64,000 bases of DNA from Pelomonas sp. Root1444 (GTDB lineage Bacteria > Pseudomonadota > Gammaproteobacteria > Burkholderiales > Burkholderiaceae_C), in the NCBI RefSeq assembly GCF_001426885.1, contig NZ_LMFP01000003.1:984720-1048719 (forward strand), given 5' to 3'. Below the pieces are notes generated by a model that was given only the letters and a program-made list of their open reading frames with translations, had not been told where the DNA came from and did not search any database. How positions within the stretch are numbered: position 1 is the first letter of the stretch; each line of letters opens with the position of its first letter. Positions 53,801 to 62,134 of the stretch are shown one piece after another. Both the position numbers and the translations under genes were made by a program.

Positions 53801-54317
53801 TGGCAGAGAGCGCCACGGTCAACGCCGGGCCGGTGGTGTTGCCGGTCGGCGAGGGCGTGACCACCGAGATCTGCGCCGTCTTGGTGATCGAGCCGCTGGC
53901 CGCCGTCACCGTGATGGTCCGCTTCGATTCATCCGAGCCGATACGCACCGTGCCGGTCACGACACCGCTGGTGTCGGTCTTGGTGGCGGTCGTGGAGACC
54001 AGCGCGTTCTGGTCGACCGAGATCGACACGGGCACGTCGGCAATCGTGTTGCGCTTGGCATCGACCGCATAAACGGTGACGAGAACGGAACCTGTGCCAT
54101 CGGTCGGCAGCGTCGAGCCGCTGAGCGTCACGACGAGGTCGGCCGCAGTCGGGCCGGTTGTCCCACCGCCGGGGCAGCTGGCCCCGGTACAAGGGAAGGT
54201 GGGGTCGCCGGCGCTGCCGCCGCCGCCACCGCAGGCCGACAGAAAGGCCGTCATGCCCAGCCCCAACGCAGCCCGCGCGAGGCGACGCCAGCCCTGCGTG
54301 ACGATGGTTTGCAACAT
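50871..54317 (-). CDS. Large Ig-repeat (Big_1/invasin-like) surface lipoprotein with EF-hand-like loops
   Basis: 1148 residues from the ATG at 54317, which has AGGAG seven bases upstream. The signal sequence ends in the lipobox FLSAC with Cys29, followed by a Gly-rich linker GGGGGSAGD. Five or six bacterial Ig-like repeats follow, each closing with a block like TDANGQATAQL, TDANGVARTTL, TDATGVASVNV or TDATGKAVALL, as in Big_1 invasin/intimin domains. Near the C-terminus are two EF-hand-like loops, DKNGNNIYDSGEE (from D896) and DRNYDGIFD (from D918). No catalytic domain, sortase motif or autotransporter barrel is seen. It lies between pilQ (29-base gap) and aroK (2-base gap) in the pilus operon, suggesting a pilus-linked surface role. 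Function unproven. Confidence 0.85.
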   Translation of the reverse strand: MLQTIVTQGWRRLARAALGLGMTAFLSACGGGGGSAGDPTFPCTGASCPGGGTTGPTAADLVVTLSGSTLPTDGTGSVLVTVYAVDAKRNTIADVPVSISVDQNALVSTTATKTDTSGVVTGTVRIGSDESKRTITVTAASGSITKTAQISVVTPSPTGNTTGPALTVALSATQITPAVGSTVTVQLRSSTGAALPDVVVSLATGRGNLANLSVATVRTDANGQATAQLTASPSGVTGADYVTAIAAIGSTTVSAQQAFTVTNALPTLTVNPASVTLRLSQPAPEVTATLRNAAGQPVANQVVTFAPVSTGNMTVTPGSAPTDANGVARTTLKLSTTAGTTSATDALRVSATYAEQALVGNVIVQIVGESPTATMTLSSSNLSGLGASSKANVLVRDVGGNPAAGQLVQFSSQFGLVKFDASTAVTDATGVASVNVTPATGTSNGADVVRANVTVAGIAATDSKPVQVVSATSPGAPVLQLGLSSTSVSSAVPATVTATLTDSRGLPVAGQVVTFAVIRGLGRTNVGTALTDATGKAVALLSPATSASAGADEVTATVQYAGTTLSATQGFQVQATNATIVSFTGPGSLSAYGQDTLTIVLTGAAVDSPVKLSVSSSCAAAGKATVSPASISATSNTVTLQYRDNGCGAVQPTDLLQVVIDGTSTARQLTLPISAPAAVSLAFISSVPEQIFLKGSGFTESSIITFEVRDAAGNPLPNKVVELRLQTGAGGVTMEGRGVESVDPLSPSPFTQTSNALGRVQVRVNSGTQPTPVRVHAKLSGENIATVSSNLSVGIGLPSQLNFSMSQQTINIEGYNIDNVPNTYTLIAADRSSNPVPIGTTINFVAEGGQVESNKLISQTNGISQATSNFVSAQPKPVDGRVTVVAFALGEESFIDKNGNNIYDSGEEFQDLGNIFKDRNYDGIFDASFDEFLGVNLPGNTSSTCVPPTTVAIFGLNAYSPSVPGTCDGKWTGSGQIYVRRAVETVLSTSTARPLWPGGDSRVAYANSTLPMQTGPSTSQVTNYRVAGGDTICSVKASDTFTLLAADANPGLLSSASADPSLAASYIVLPRLNPMPAGTVVTVATATTGFSVSLAGGSPVPNTSQANLVGIGYNFDTAISGSVTVTFTSPRGTGTSFSFTVEKKNSCP

Positions 54318-54346
54318 GCTCAAACTCCTGGATATCTCTGAATGTC

Positions 54347-56554
54347 TTAGCGCACCGCTGCCCGCTCGCTGACGACCTTGGGTGTCAGGAAGATCAGGAG
54401 TTCGGTCTTGGAAGTCGTGCGGGTCTTGTTCTTGAACAGGTTGCCCAGAACAGGCACATCGCCGAGCAAGGGCACCTTGTTGATGGTCTCGCCCTCGTCC
54501 TGCGTGTAGATGCCGCCGATCACCACCGTGCCGCCGTTCTCGACGAGAACCTGCGTCTGCACATGCTTGGTGTTGATGGCGTAGCCCTGCGGCGTCAGCG
54601 TGCCGCGGCTGTCCTTGTTGACATCGACGCTCAGGATGACGCTGCCCTCGGGCGTGATCTGCGGCGTGACCTCAAGCTTCAGGTTCGCCTTGCGGAAGGC
54701 GATCGACGTCGCGCCGCTGGCCGTGGCGACCTGGTAGGGCAACTCCTCACCCTGCTCGATCAGCGCCTTGACCTGGTCGGCGGTGATGACACGCGGGCTG
54801 GACACGACCTTGCCCTTGCCGTCGGATTCCAGCGCCGAGAGTTCCAGGTTCAGGAAGCGATTGGCTGTGGCGCTGAACAGCGACACGGCCACCGTCTGCG
54901 CCACCGCGCCGGCAAAGCTGTCCGACGAGGTGTTGGCCGGCAGGTTGACGAAGTTGGTGTTGTTGTAGCCGGGGTCGGTGGCCGTCTGACGCGTCTGCCA
55001 GCCCACCAGGTTGTAGTTGCTGCCCACGGTGAGGTAGTTGCTGCCGCCAACGTTGTAGCCGGGGATGCCGCCAGCCTGGCCCCGTGCGTCGTAACCGCCC
55101 AGCTTGATGCCCAGCGCGCGACCGAAACGGTCGTTGGCCTCGACGATGCGCGCCTCGATCAGCACCTGGCGCACTGGGATGTCGATCTTGGCGATCATGG
55201 CTTGGATCTCTTCGAGCTTGCTCGGGATGTCCGACACGAAGAGCTGGTTGGTGCGGGATTCGGAGATCACGCTGCCACGCGGCGAAAGGATGCGCGTGCC
55301 GCTGCCGGAGCCGCTGCCGCTGCTGCCACCACTGCCCCCGCTGCTGCTACCGCCGGATGAACTGCCTGAGCCGATGCTCTGGCCCGTCAACCCCTTGGCG
55401 ATCTCTTCGGCCTTGACATAGTTGAGCTGGAAGGACTGCGTGCGCACCGGCTCGAGCTGGGCGATCGCCGCCTTGGCTTCGAGGTCGAGCTTCTCCTTGG
55501 TGGCCAGCTCTTCCTTGGGCGCGATCCACAGCACGTTGCCGGCCTTCTTCAGCCCCAGCCCCTTGGCCTGCATGATGATGTCCAGCGCCTGGTCCCAAGG
55601 CACGTCCTTCAGGCGCAGCGTGACGTTGCCGGTCACGGTGTCGCTGGTGACGACGTTGAAGTTGGTGAAGTCGGCGATGACCTGCAGCAACGCCCTCACT
55701 TCGATGTTCTGGAAGTTCAGCGACAGCTTGTCACCCGAATAGCCCGGCCCCTGGGTCAGCTTGTTGGGGTCGACCTTCTGCGGCCTGATTTCGAGCACGA
55801 ACTGGTTGTCGCTCTGGTAGGCGCTGTGCTCCCAGCTGCCCTTGGGCTCGACCACCATGCGCACGCGGTCGCCCGCCTGCGTCGTCGCGATCGTCTGCAC
55901 CGGCGTGCCGAAATCCGTCACGTCGATCCGGCGGCGCAGGTTGTCCGGCAGGCTGGAGCGCAGGAACTCCACGACGAGACCCTGGCCTTGCTGCTGGATG
56001 TCGACGCCGACCTGGTTGCTCGGCAGGTTGACGATGATGCGGCCCGCGCCATCGGCGCCGCGGCGGAAATCGACATCGCGAAGCGCCTGCGGCGCCGCGT
56101 TCAGGCTTTGCGCAAAGTGCACCGGCTGGCCGGGTGCCTGCGCCATGGGCGCTGACGCCCCCAGCACGAGGACCAACGCATTGCCCTCCAGCTTGGCGTT
56201 GTACGTGGTTGCCTGGCGCAGATTCAGCACGACGCGAGACCGGTCGCCGGCCTGGGCCACGGCCGCCGAGCGCAGGTTGCCCTGGTTGATGTCGACCAGA
56301 TTGCGGCCAATGCCATTGACGACGCCAGGCAGGTCGATGGCGATGCGAGGCGGTGCCTGCACCGTGAAGCCATTGGGCAGCGCGGCCAGTGGCTCGCTCA
56401 ACTCGATGCGGACGACATCGACCCCGGCCTGTTGGCTGGTGTTGATGGCACGGATCTGGGTTTGCGCCCAGGCGGCTGGGGCACCCAGCAGCGCGAAGGC
56501 GACCCCCAACAACCAGCTACGGCCCATCGGCTTGTTCTCCTGCAATGTCTTCAT
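54347..56554 (-). CDS. pilQ: Type IV pilus secretin PilQ
   Basis: 735 residues from the ATG at 56554, overlapping the pilP stop (ATGA), with AGGAG upstream. The signal peptide is processed after APAAWAQ. One or two AMIN domains (VVRIELSEPLAALPNGFTV; VVNGIGRNLVDINQGN) bind peptidoglycan; then STN/N0 (LNFQNIEVRALLQVIADFTN), N1 and the C-terminal secretin barrel (VNKDSRGTLTPQGYAINTKH, VVIGGIYTQDEGETINKVPL). A Gly/Ser-only linker of roughly 25 residues (about 393-420) interrupts the periplasmic part. It forms the outer-membrane pore for the pilus. Confidence 0.96.
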   Translation of the reverse strand: MKTLQENKPMGRSWLLGVAFALLGAPAAWAQTQIRAINTSQQAGVDVVRIELSEPLAALPNGFTVQAPPRIAIDLPGVVNGIGRNLVDINQGNLRSAAVAQAGDRSRVVLNLRQATTYNAKLEGNALVLVLGASAPMAQAPGQPVHFAQSLNAAPQALRDVDFRRGADGAGRIIVNLPSNQVGVDIQQQGQGLVVEFLRSSLPDNLRRRIDVTDFGTPVQTIATTQAGDRVRMVVEPKGSWEHSAYQSDNQFVLEIRPQKVDPNKLTQGPGYSGDKLSLNFQNIEVRALLQVIADFTNFNVVTSDTVTGNVTLRLKDVPWDQALDIIMQAKGLGLKKAGNVLWIAPKEELATKEKLDLEAKAAIAQLEPVRTQSFQLNYVKAEEIAKGLTGQSIGSGSSSGGSSSGGSGGSSGSGSGSGTRILSPRGSVISESRTNQLFVSDIPSKLEEIQAMIAKIDIPVRQVLIEARIVEANDRFGRALGIKLGGYDARGQAGGIPGYNVGGSNYLTVGSNYNLVGWQTRQTATDPGYNNTNFVNLPANTSSDSFAGAVAQTVAVSLFSATANRFLNLELSALESDGKGKVVSSPRVITADQVKALIEQGEELPYQVATASGATSIAFRKANLKLEVTPQITPEGSVILSVDVNKDSRGTLTPQGYAINTKHVQTQVLVENGGTVVIGGIYTQDEGETINKVPLLGDVPVLGNLFKNKTRTTSKTELLIFLTPKVVSERAAVR

Positions 56555-57075
56555 CGTCCCTTCTCCTGTAGCTGGAGGGTACTGGTGCGTTCAATCCACT
56601 CGCCCGCAGCGTCCTGGACGACTTCTCGCAACGTGATTTCGGTCTCGCTGATCTTGGTGATGCGGCCGAAGTTCTGGCCGAGGTAGTCCCCGGCCTTGAC
56701 CTGGTAGAGCAGGTTGTCGACGCGCAGCAGCGCATAGCGCCGGCCTTCACGCGTCAGGCTGCCGACCATGGACATGGTGTCCAGCGGGTAGGCCTCCAGC
56801 GGCTCCTTGCGGCGGTTGATCTCGGCCGTCAGCAGCGAGTTGGGCTGCGCGGCTTCCTGCCTGATGGCGACGCTGAGCTTCTGCGTGCTGAAAGGGTCCA
56901 CCCCGACGCCCGCTTCATAAGGCTGGGGCAGGAACTTCTTGGGTGGCAGCAACGGCGTGACGGTCGGCTTGGCTTCCTTGCGCTCCTGCTCCATCCACTG
57001 GCGCAGCTCGTCAAGGTCGCTGCCGCAGCCGCCCAATGCCAGCGTGGCGGCGATGGGGATCAACAGCCGCCTCAT
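56551..57075 (-). CDS. pilP: Type IV pilus assembly lipoprotein PilP
   Basis: 174 residues. The lipobox LALGGC gives a lipidated Cys17. The C-terminal HR domain (DTMSMVGSLTREGRRYALLR; GDYLGQNFGRITKISETEI) binds the PilQ N0 domain. It links the inner-membrane PilMNO complex to the secretin. Overlaps pilO and pilQ by 4 bases each. Confidence 0.95.
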   Translation of the reverse strand: MRRLLIPIAATLALGGCGSDLDELRQWMEQERKEAKPTVTPLLPPKKFLPQPYEAGVGVDPFSTQKLSVAIRQEAAQPNSLLTAEINRRKEPLEAYPLDTMSMVGSLTREGRRYALLRVDNLLYQVKAGDYLGQNFGRITKISETEITLREVVQDAAGEWIERTSTLQLQEKGR

Positions 57076-57761
57076 TTCTTGCCTCCGGCCTTGGCTGCGG
57101 CCGCAGCCTTGCGCTGCTCGGCCACTTCGGTGGAGTCCAGATAGCGATAGGTGCGCGCCGTGGCTTCCATGCTGAGCGCGGTACTCGCGTCACGACCGGT
57201 GGGCGCCTGCACGACAAGGTTGTGCAAGGTGACGATGCGCGACAGGTTGGACACATCGGCAGCAAAGGCCCCGATGTCGTGATAACGGCCCGACACGCGA
57301 AGTGCAATCGGCAACTCGGCGTAGTAGTCCTTGACCAATACCTGCCCGGGCCGGAACAGCTCGAACTGCAAGCCGCGCCCGACACCGGCGCTGCTGATGT
57401 CGGACAGCAGCGAGTCGATCTCGGCCTTGCCAGGCAGCTGCTTTTCGAGCTGGGTCACATACTCCTCGACCTGGCTCTTCTGCCTGCGCAGCTCCGGCAG
57501 GTTGACGGCCTGGGCGAGCTTGGCTCGGTAGTCCTGGCGAAGCTGGGGTTCGCGGTTCTGTTCGGCCTCCAGGGCGGCCTGTTCATCGGCCAGCAGCACG
57601 AAGTAGCCGACGATTACCACCAGCAGCATCACGCCGAACGACGCTGCGAGCTTGGGGGCCATCGGCCACTGGCCGGGCTCCTTGGGATTGAGCCCCTGGA
57701 ACTGGCCGACGAGGTCCTGGAACCAGGCATTCAGGTCGATCTTTCGCATAGAAGTGGCCAT
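57072..57761 (-). CDS. pilO: Type IV pilus alignment protein PilO
   Basis: 229 residues. A short cytoplasmic tail and one membrane helix (AASFGVMLLVVIVGYFVLLA) are followed by a coiled coil and a ferredoxin-like fold (GLQFELFRPGQVLVKDYYAE; LPIALRVSGRYHDIGAFAAD). It dimerises with PilN in the periplasm. The last 15 residues are Ala/Lys-rich (KAAAAAKAGGKK). Confidence 0.95.
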   Translation of the reverse strand: MATSMRKIDLNAWFQDLVGQFQGLNPKEPGQWPMAPKLAASFGVMLLVVIVGYFVLLADEQAALEAEQNREPQLRQDYRAKLAQAVNLPELRRQKSQVEEYVTQLEKQLPGKAEIDSLLSDISSAGVGRGLQFELFRPGQVLVKDYYAELPIALRVSGRYHDIGAFAADVSNLSRIVTLHNLVVQAPTGRDASTALSMEATARTYRYLDSTEVAEQRKAAAAAKAGGKK

Positions 57762-57768
57762 GGTTCGA

Positions 57769-58371
57769 TCAGCCCTTCTGCGGGGCAGAAGCGCCCGATG
57801 CGGTCTCGCGCGGCGGCGCCTTGATCGAGACCTTCATCGAGAAGTCCAGCAGCCGGCGCTGGTCGCGGCTGTTGGTGCTGACGTTCGCCAGCTTGACTTC
57901 GATGAGGTCCGGTTTTTCCAGCCATTCGGAGTTGCGCGAGACGTTGCGCAGAAACTCGGAAACGCGTTCGTTGGTCTGGGCGATGCCGCTGATGGTGACA
58001 ACCTTGTTGTCCTGACGGATCGCCGTCAGGTAAACGCCTTCCGGCGACAGCCGGGCCAGGTCGTTCAGCAATTGCACCGGCGTGTTGCGATCGGTCTGCA
58101 GATCCTCCACCGCACGCTGGCGCGATTTCAGCGACTCGATCTCGGCCTTCAGGTTGGCAATGTCCTTGATCTGCGCCTCAAGCCGCGAGATCTCGTTCTG
58201 GACGTACTGGTTGCGCGATTGCTGCTCCGACGTGAGGAACTGCAGCAGCAAGTAAGCCGCAACGACCAACCCGGCGCCAAGCAGGCCCGCCAGGCCCAGG
58301 CCGGCAAAGAAGGCGGCCTTGCGCCGCTTGCGCCTTTCCTCGCGGTAAGGCAGCAGATTGATCAGGATCAC
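57769..58371 (-). CDS. pilN: Type IV pilus alignment protein PilN
   Basis: 200 residues. The N-terminal motif MILINLLPYREERRKRR is the conserved INLLP peptide that binds PilM in the cytoplasm. One membrane helix (GLGLAGLLGAGLVVAAYLLL) and a coiled coil follow, then a ferredoxin-like domain (LSPEGVYLTAIRQDNKVVTI). Overlaps pilM by 4 bases. Confidence 0.95.
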   Translation of the reverse strand: MILINLLPYREERRKRRKAAFFAGLGLAGLLGAGLVVAAYLLLQFLTSEQQSRNQYVQNEISRLEAQIKDIANLKAEIESLKSRQRAVEDLQTDRNTPVQLLNDLARLSPEGVYLTAIRQDNKVVTISGIAQTNERVSEFLRNVSRNSEWLEKPDLIEVKLANVSTNSRDQRRLLDFSMKVSIKAPPRETASGASAPQKG

Positions 58372-59447
58372 TGGAAGAACCTCCGCATCGCGAGGCCGCA
58401 GGCGGTCAGGTAAGACGGTGCCTCACGCTGCAGCTTGGACTCGCGCACCGAGGAGCCCATGGCCATGTTTTCGAAGGGGTTCACCACCATGCAGGCGAAG
58501 CCCGTCAAGTCGGTCACGCGCTCCTTGAGGCCGGGCAGCGTCGCCGTCCCACCGGCCAGCATCACGTAGTGCACCTTGTGATGCGGCGTGCTGGTGAAGA
58601 AGTACTGCAGGGCACGGCCGATCTCCTGCGACAGGCTGTCGACGAAGGGATTCAGCACACCGGTCTCGTAGTCCTCGGGCAGCTCGTTGGAGAGCTTCTT
58701 CTGCTCGGCCTCCTCGAAGGAGAAGCCGTACTGGCGCGAAATGAGCTGCGTCAACTGGGAGCCGCCGAAGGACTGGTCACGGTCGTAAAGCAGTTCGTCG
58801 TCGCGCAACACCTTGAGGCTGGTCGTGTCGGCGCCGATCTCGAACAGCGCAACCAGCGCATCCTTGCCTTCGTTGGGCAGGGCCGCAACCAGGCGGCCCA
58901 TGGCCATGCGCGAGGCATGCGATTCGATATCGAGCACGACCGGGCGCAGGCCGGCCGCCTCCGCCAGGCCCTGACGGTCCTGCACGCGGTCTTTGCGGGA
59001 GGCGGCGATCAACACCTCGACGTCGCCGACGGAGGTCGGGCTCGGGCCGATGACGCAGAAGTCCAGGCTGACCTCGTCCAGCGAGAAGGGGATGTACTGG
59101 TTGGCCTCGGCCTCGACCTGCAGTTCGAGTTCTTCCTCGCGCAGGCCTGCGGGCAACATGATCTTCTTGGTGATGACGGCCGACTGCGGCATCGCCAGCG
59201 CGGCGTCACGGGTCTTGCTGCCGCTGCGCGCGACAACGCGGCGCACGGCGTCGGCCACTTCGTCGAACTTCTCGATCTGGCCGTCGGCGATCCAGCCCTT
59301 TTCGAACGGTTCGCTGGCGAAACGCTCCAGCACGAATTCGCCGCTCGCGGTCTGGCTCAATTCCACCAGCTTGACGCTCGATGAACTGATATCCAGGCCA
59401 ATCAAGGCTGGGTGCTTGCGACCCAAAAGTGCGTCGAGTATTCCCAT
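58368..59447 (-). CDS. pilM: Type IV pilus actin-like protein PilM
   Basis: 359 residues. An actin/FtsA-like ATP-binding fold is shown by IGLDISSSSVKLVELSQ (phosphate 1), ALFEIGADTTSLKVL (phosphate 2) and HYVMLAGGTATLPGL (adenosine). It binds the PilN N-terminal peptide at the cytoplasmic face and helps align the machine. First gene of pilMNOPQ; divergent from mrcA, as in many beta- and gammaproteobacteria. Confidence 0.96.
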   Translation of the reverse strand: MGILDALLGRKHPALIGLDISSSSVKLVELSQTASGEFVLERFASEPFEKGWIADGQIEKFDEVADAVRRVVARSGSKTRDAALAMPQSAVITKKIMLPAGLREEELELQVEAEANQYIPFSLDEVSLDFCVIGPSPTSVGDVEVLIAASRKDRVQDRQGLAEAAGLRPVVLDIESHASRMAMGRLVAALPNEGKDALVALFEIGADTTSLKVLRDDELLYDRDQSFGGSQLTQLISRQYGFSFEEAEQKKLSNELPEDYETGVLNPFVDSLSQEIGRALQYFFTSTPHHKVHYVMLAGGTATLPGLKERVTDLTGFACMVVNPFENMAMGSSVRESKLQREAPSYLTACGLAMRRFFQ

Positions 59448-59680
59448 GCCCTTTGTCTCCCGACACGTCGGCTTACGTATCGGACTATTAATAAGTTACT
59501 TGAATGCTAGCAGCAAAGCCGTTGACGCCGAACGCAAATCCGCCGCGAGCGCGTAACGCCACGTTGCTAAACATACACGAACCTACGAACTTGCAAGCTC
59601 CTGAAAAACACAGGGGAAGCGTTCATTTGACACGTCGTTTACAACCTCGCTTCGTATAAAAGATGGAATGCCGCGCTTCC

Positions 59681-59686
59681 TATAAT
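59681..59686 (+). promoter_or_regulatory. Candidate -10 box for mrcA
   Basis: A perfect TATAAT lies 47 bases before the mrcA ATG. No good -35 hexamer occurs at 16-18 bases. A TTGACA at 59627-59632 is too far away to pair with it. Confidence 0.35.
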
Positions 59687-59733
59687 CAACCGCCTCATCC
59701 CCTCGCGCCCTCACGGGCTTGCTCCGCCGGTAC

Positions 59734-62127
59734 ATGACAGACAAGCTCCGATCCGCTGCGTCCAGCCCTTCCACCGCAGCCGGCGCCGGCCCCGCCCCTC
59801 GCACCAAAGCTATCGCGCCCCGTCTGGGTCATCTGGCGCTGTGGGCGCTCGGCCTGCTGGCCGGCGGCGTCGCAGCTGCGGCGTTGCTGCTGGCGCTGGG
59901 CCTGGCCCTCGCCTACCCCAACCTGCCGGACATCAGCGGGCTGACGGACTACCGCCCCAAGCTGCCCATGCGGGTGCTGTCCAGCGACGGCGTGCTGCTT
60001 GGCGAGTTCGGCGAGGAGCGTCGCAGCTACCGGCCCATCCAGGAGATCCCCAAGGTCATGCAGGAAGCCGTGCTTGCCATCGAGGACGCGCGCTTCTACC
60101 AGCACGGCGGCGTGGACTACCTGGGCGTCATCCGCGCCGGCCTCGCCAACGTCGGCGAGTCGCGCAGCCAGGGCGCCTCGACGATCACGATGCAGGTGGC
60201 GCGCAACTTCTACCTGTCCACGGAGAAGACCTTCACACGCAAGATCTACGAGATCCTGCTCGCGCTGAAGATCGAGGCGGCCCTGCCCAAGGAGAAGATC
60301 CTCGAGATCTACATGAACCAGATCTTCCTGGGCCACCGCGCACACGGCTTCGCGGCCGCCAGCGAGATCTATTTCGGCAAGCCGCTGGACAAGATCAGCA
60401 TCGCCGAGGCCGCGATGCTGGCCGGCCTGCCGAAGGCGCCGTCGGCCTACAACCCCATCAACAACCCCAAGCGCGCGACCATCCGCCAGCAGTACATCAT
60501 CGAGCGGATGTACGAGACGGGCTACATCACCGAGGAGCAGCGCGACGAGGCCAAGGCCGAGAAGCTGCGCATCCGCCCGGTGCCGGAGTCGGTCTCGCAT
60601 GCCGAATTCGTCGCCGAGGCAGCGCGCCAGTTGATCTTCAGCCAGTACGGCGACGAGGCCTACTCACGCGGCCTGAACGTCTACCTGACGCTGAACAGCG
60701 CCGAGCAGAACGTGGCCTACCGCGCGCTGCGCCGCGGCATCCTCGACTACGAGAAGCGCCAGGTCTACCGCGGCCCGGAGGCCTACGCCGACCTGCCCGG
60801 CGACGCCAAGGCGCTGGACACGCGCATCGCGGAAGCACTGGCTGACCACCCGGCCAACGACGAACTGCTGGCCGCCGTCGTGCTCGAAGCGGACCCGAAA
60901 AAAGTGACGGCCGTGTTGCAAAGCGGCGACGCCATCACCATCACCAGCGAAGGCCTCAAGCCCGCGACCTCGGGCCTGGCCGAGAAGGGCAACCCCAAGA
61001 CACGCATCCGCCGCGGCGCCGTCATCCGCGTCGTCAAGGGCCCCAAGCAGAAGGACGGCGGCGAATGGACCATCACCCAGTTGCCCGAGGTCGAAGGCGC
61101 GTTCGTGTCGCTGGACCCGCACAACGGCCAGGTGCGCGCCATGGTCGGCGGCTTCGACTATGCGAAGAACAAGTTCAACCATGTGATTCAGGCCTGGCGG
61201 CAGCCGGGCTCCAGCTTCAAGCCTTTCATCTATTCGGCCGCACTGGAAAAGGGCTTCACGCCGGCCACGGTCGTCAACGACGCGCCGCTGTTCTTCGACG
61301 CCGGCACGACCGGCAGCCAGCCGTGGGAGCCGAAGAACTACGACGGCAAGTTCGAGGGCCCGATGCCGCTGCGCACGGCGCTGGCCAAGTCCAAGAACAT
61401 GGTGTCCATCCGCGTGCTGCACTCCATCGGCGTGCGCTATGCGCAGGACTGGCTGACCCGCTTCGGCTTCGAGGCCGAAAAGCATCCGGCCTATCTGACG
61501 ATGGCACTGGGCGCCGGCTCGGTGACGCCGATGCAGATGGCGCAGGGCTACGCGGTGTTCGCCAACGGCGGCTACCGCGTCAGCCCGCAGCTGATCAGCC
61601 GCATCACCGACAACAAGGGGCGGCTGCTCTACGAGGCTCTGCCGGTCGCACTGGCGGACAACGCCCGCGCCATCGAGCCACGCAATGCCTTCCTGATGAG
61701 CAGCCTGCTGCAGGAGGTCACGCGCAGCGGCACCGCCGCGCGCGCGCAAGCCACGCTGAAGCGCCCGGACATCTATGGCAAGACAGGCACCACCAACGAC
61801 TCGATGGACGCCTGGTTCGCCGGCTACCAGAAGGATGTGGTTGCCATCGTCTGGATCGGCTACGACCAGCCCCGCAAGCTCGGCGACCGCGAAACCGGTG
61901 GCGGCTTGAGCCTGCCGGTCTGGATCGAATACATGCAGTTCGCGCTGCGCGGCAAGCCGGTCGACGAGATGACGCCGCCCGAAGGCATCACCAACATCAA
62001 TGGTGAGTGGTTCTACGAGGAATACACCTCGGGCAGCGGCGTGCGCGAGTTGTCGAATGAACCGACCGTCCCCGGCACGACGACCGAGGATGAGAAGAAG
62101 TCCATCCTGGACCTCTTCAAACGCTGA
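59734..62127 (+). CDS. mrcA: Penicillin-binding protein 1A (bifunctional)
   Basis: 797 residues from the ATG at 59734; a TTG five codons earlier is possible. It polymerises and crosslinks peptidoglycan. A membrane anchor near 35-60 (LWALGLLAGGVAAAALLLAL) precedes the GT51 domain with the catalytic Glu117 in AIEDARFYQHGG. The transpeptidase domain has S493-x-x-K496 (GSSFKPFIYS), S553-K-N555 and K683-T-G-T. The internal OB-like insert typical of PBP1A is present (about 330-470). Divergent from pilM, a conserved position. Confidence 0.96.
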   Translation: MTDKLRSAASSPSTAAGAGPAPRTKAIAPRLGHLALWALGLLAGGVAAAALLLALGLALAYPNLPDISGLTDYRPKLPMRVLSSDGVLLGEFGEERRSYRPIQEIPKVMQEAVLAIEDARFYQHGGVDYLGVIRAGLANVGESRSQGASTITMQVARNFYLSTEKTFTRKIYEILLALKIEAALPKEKILEIYMNQIFLGHRAHGFAAASEIYFGKPLDKISIAEAAMLAGLPKAPSAYNPINNPKRATIRQQYIIERMYETGYITEEQRDEAKAEKLRIRPVPESVSHAEFVAEAARQLIFSQYGDEAYSRGLNVYLTLNSAEQNVAYRALRRGILDYEKRQVYRGPEAYADLPGDAKALDTRIAEALADHPANDELLAAVVLEADPKKVTAVLQSGDAITITSEGLKPATSGLAEKGNPKTRIRRGAVIRVVKGPKQKDGGEWTITQLPEVEGAFVSLDPHNGQVRAMVGGFDYAKNKFNHVIQAWRQPGSSFKPFIYSAALEKGFTPATVVNDAPLFFDAGTTGSQPWEPKNYDGKFEGPMPLRTALAKSKNMVSIRVLHSIGVRYAQDWLTRFGFEAEKHPAYLTMALGAGSVTPMQMAQGYAVFANGGYRVSPQLISRITDNKGRLLYEALPVALADNARAIEPRNAFLMSSLLQEVTRSGTAARAQATLKRPDIYGKTGTTNDSMDAWFAGYQKDVVAIVWIGYDQPRKLGDRETGGGLSLPVWIEYMQFALRGKPVDEMTPPEGITNINGEWFYEEYTSGSGVRELSNEPTVPGTTTEDEKKSILDLFKR

Positions 62128-62134
62128 GCCACCC

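Noticed and set aside
50871-54317. Reading the repeats of the large lipoprotein as an inverse autotransporter (intimin/invasin)
   Set aside because: No LysM domain or N-terminal beta-barrel is present; a lipobox replaces them.
59627-59660. TTGACA followed by TATAAA upstream of mrcA as a promoter
   Set aside because: The spacer is 22 bases, well outside the 16-18 range, so the pair is not a normal sigma-70 promoter.
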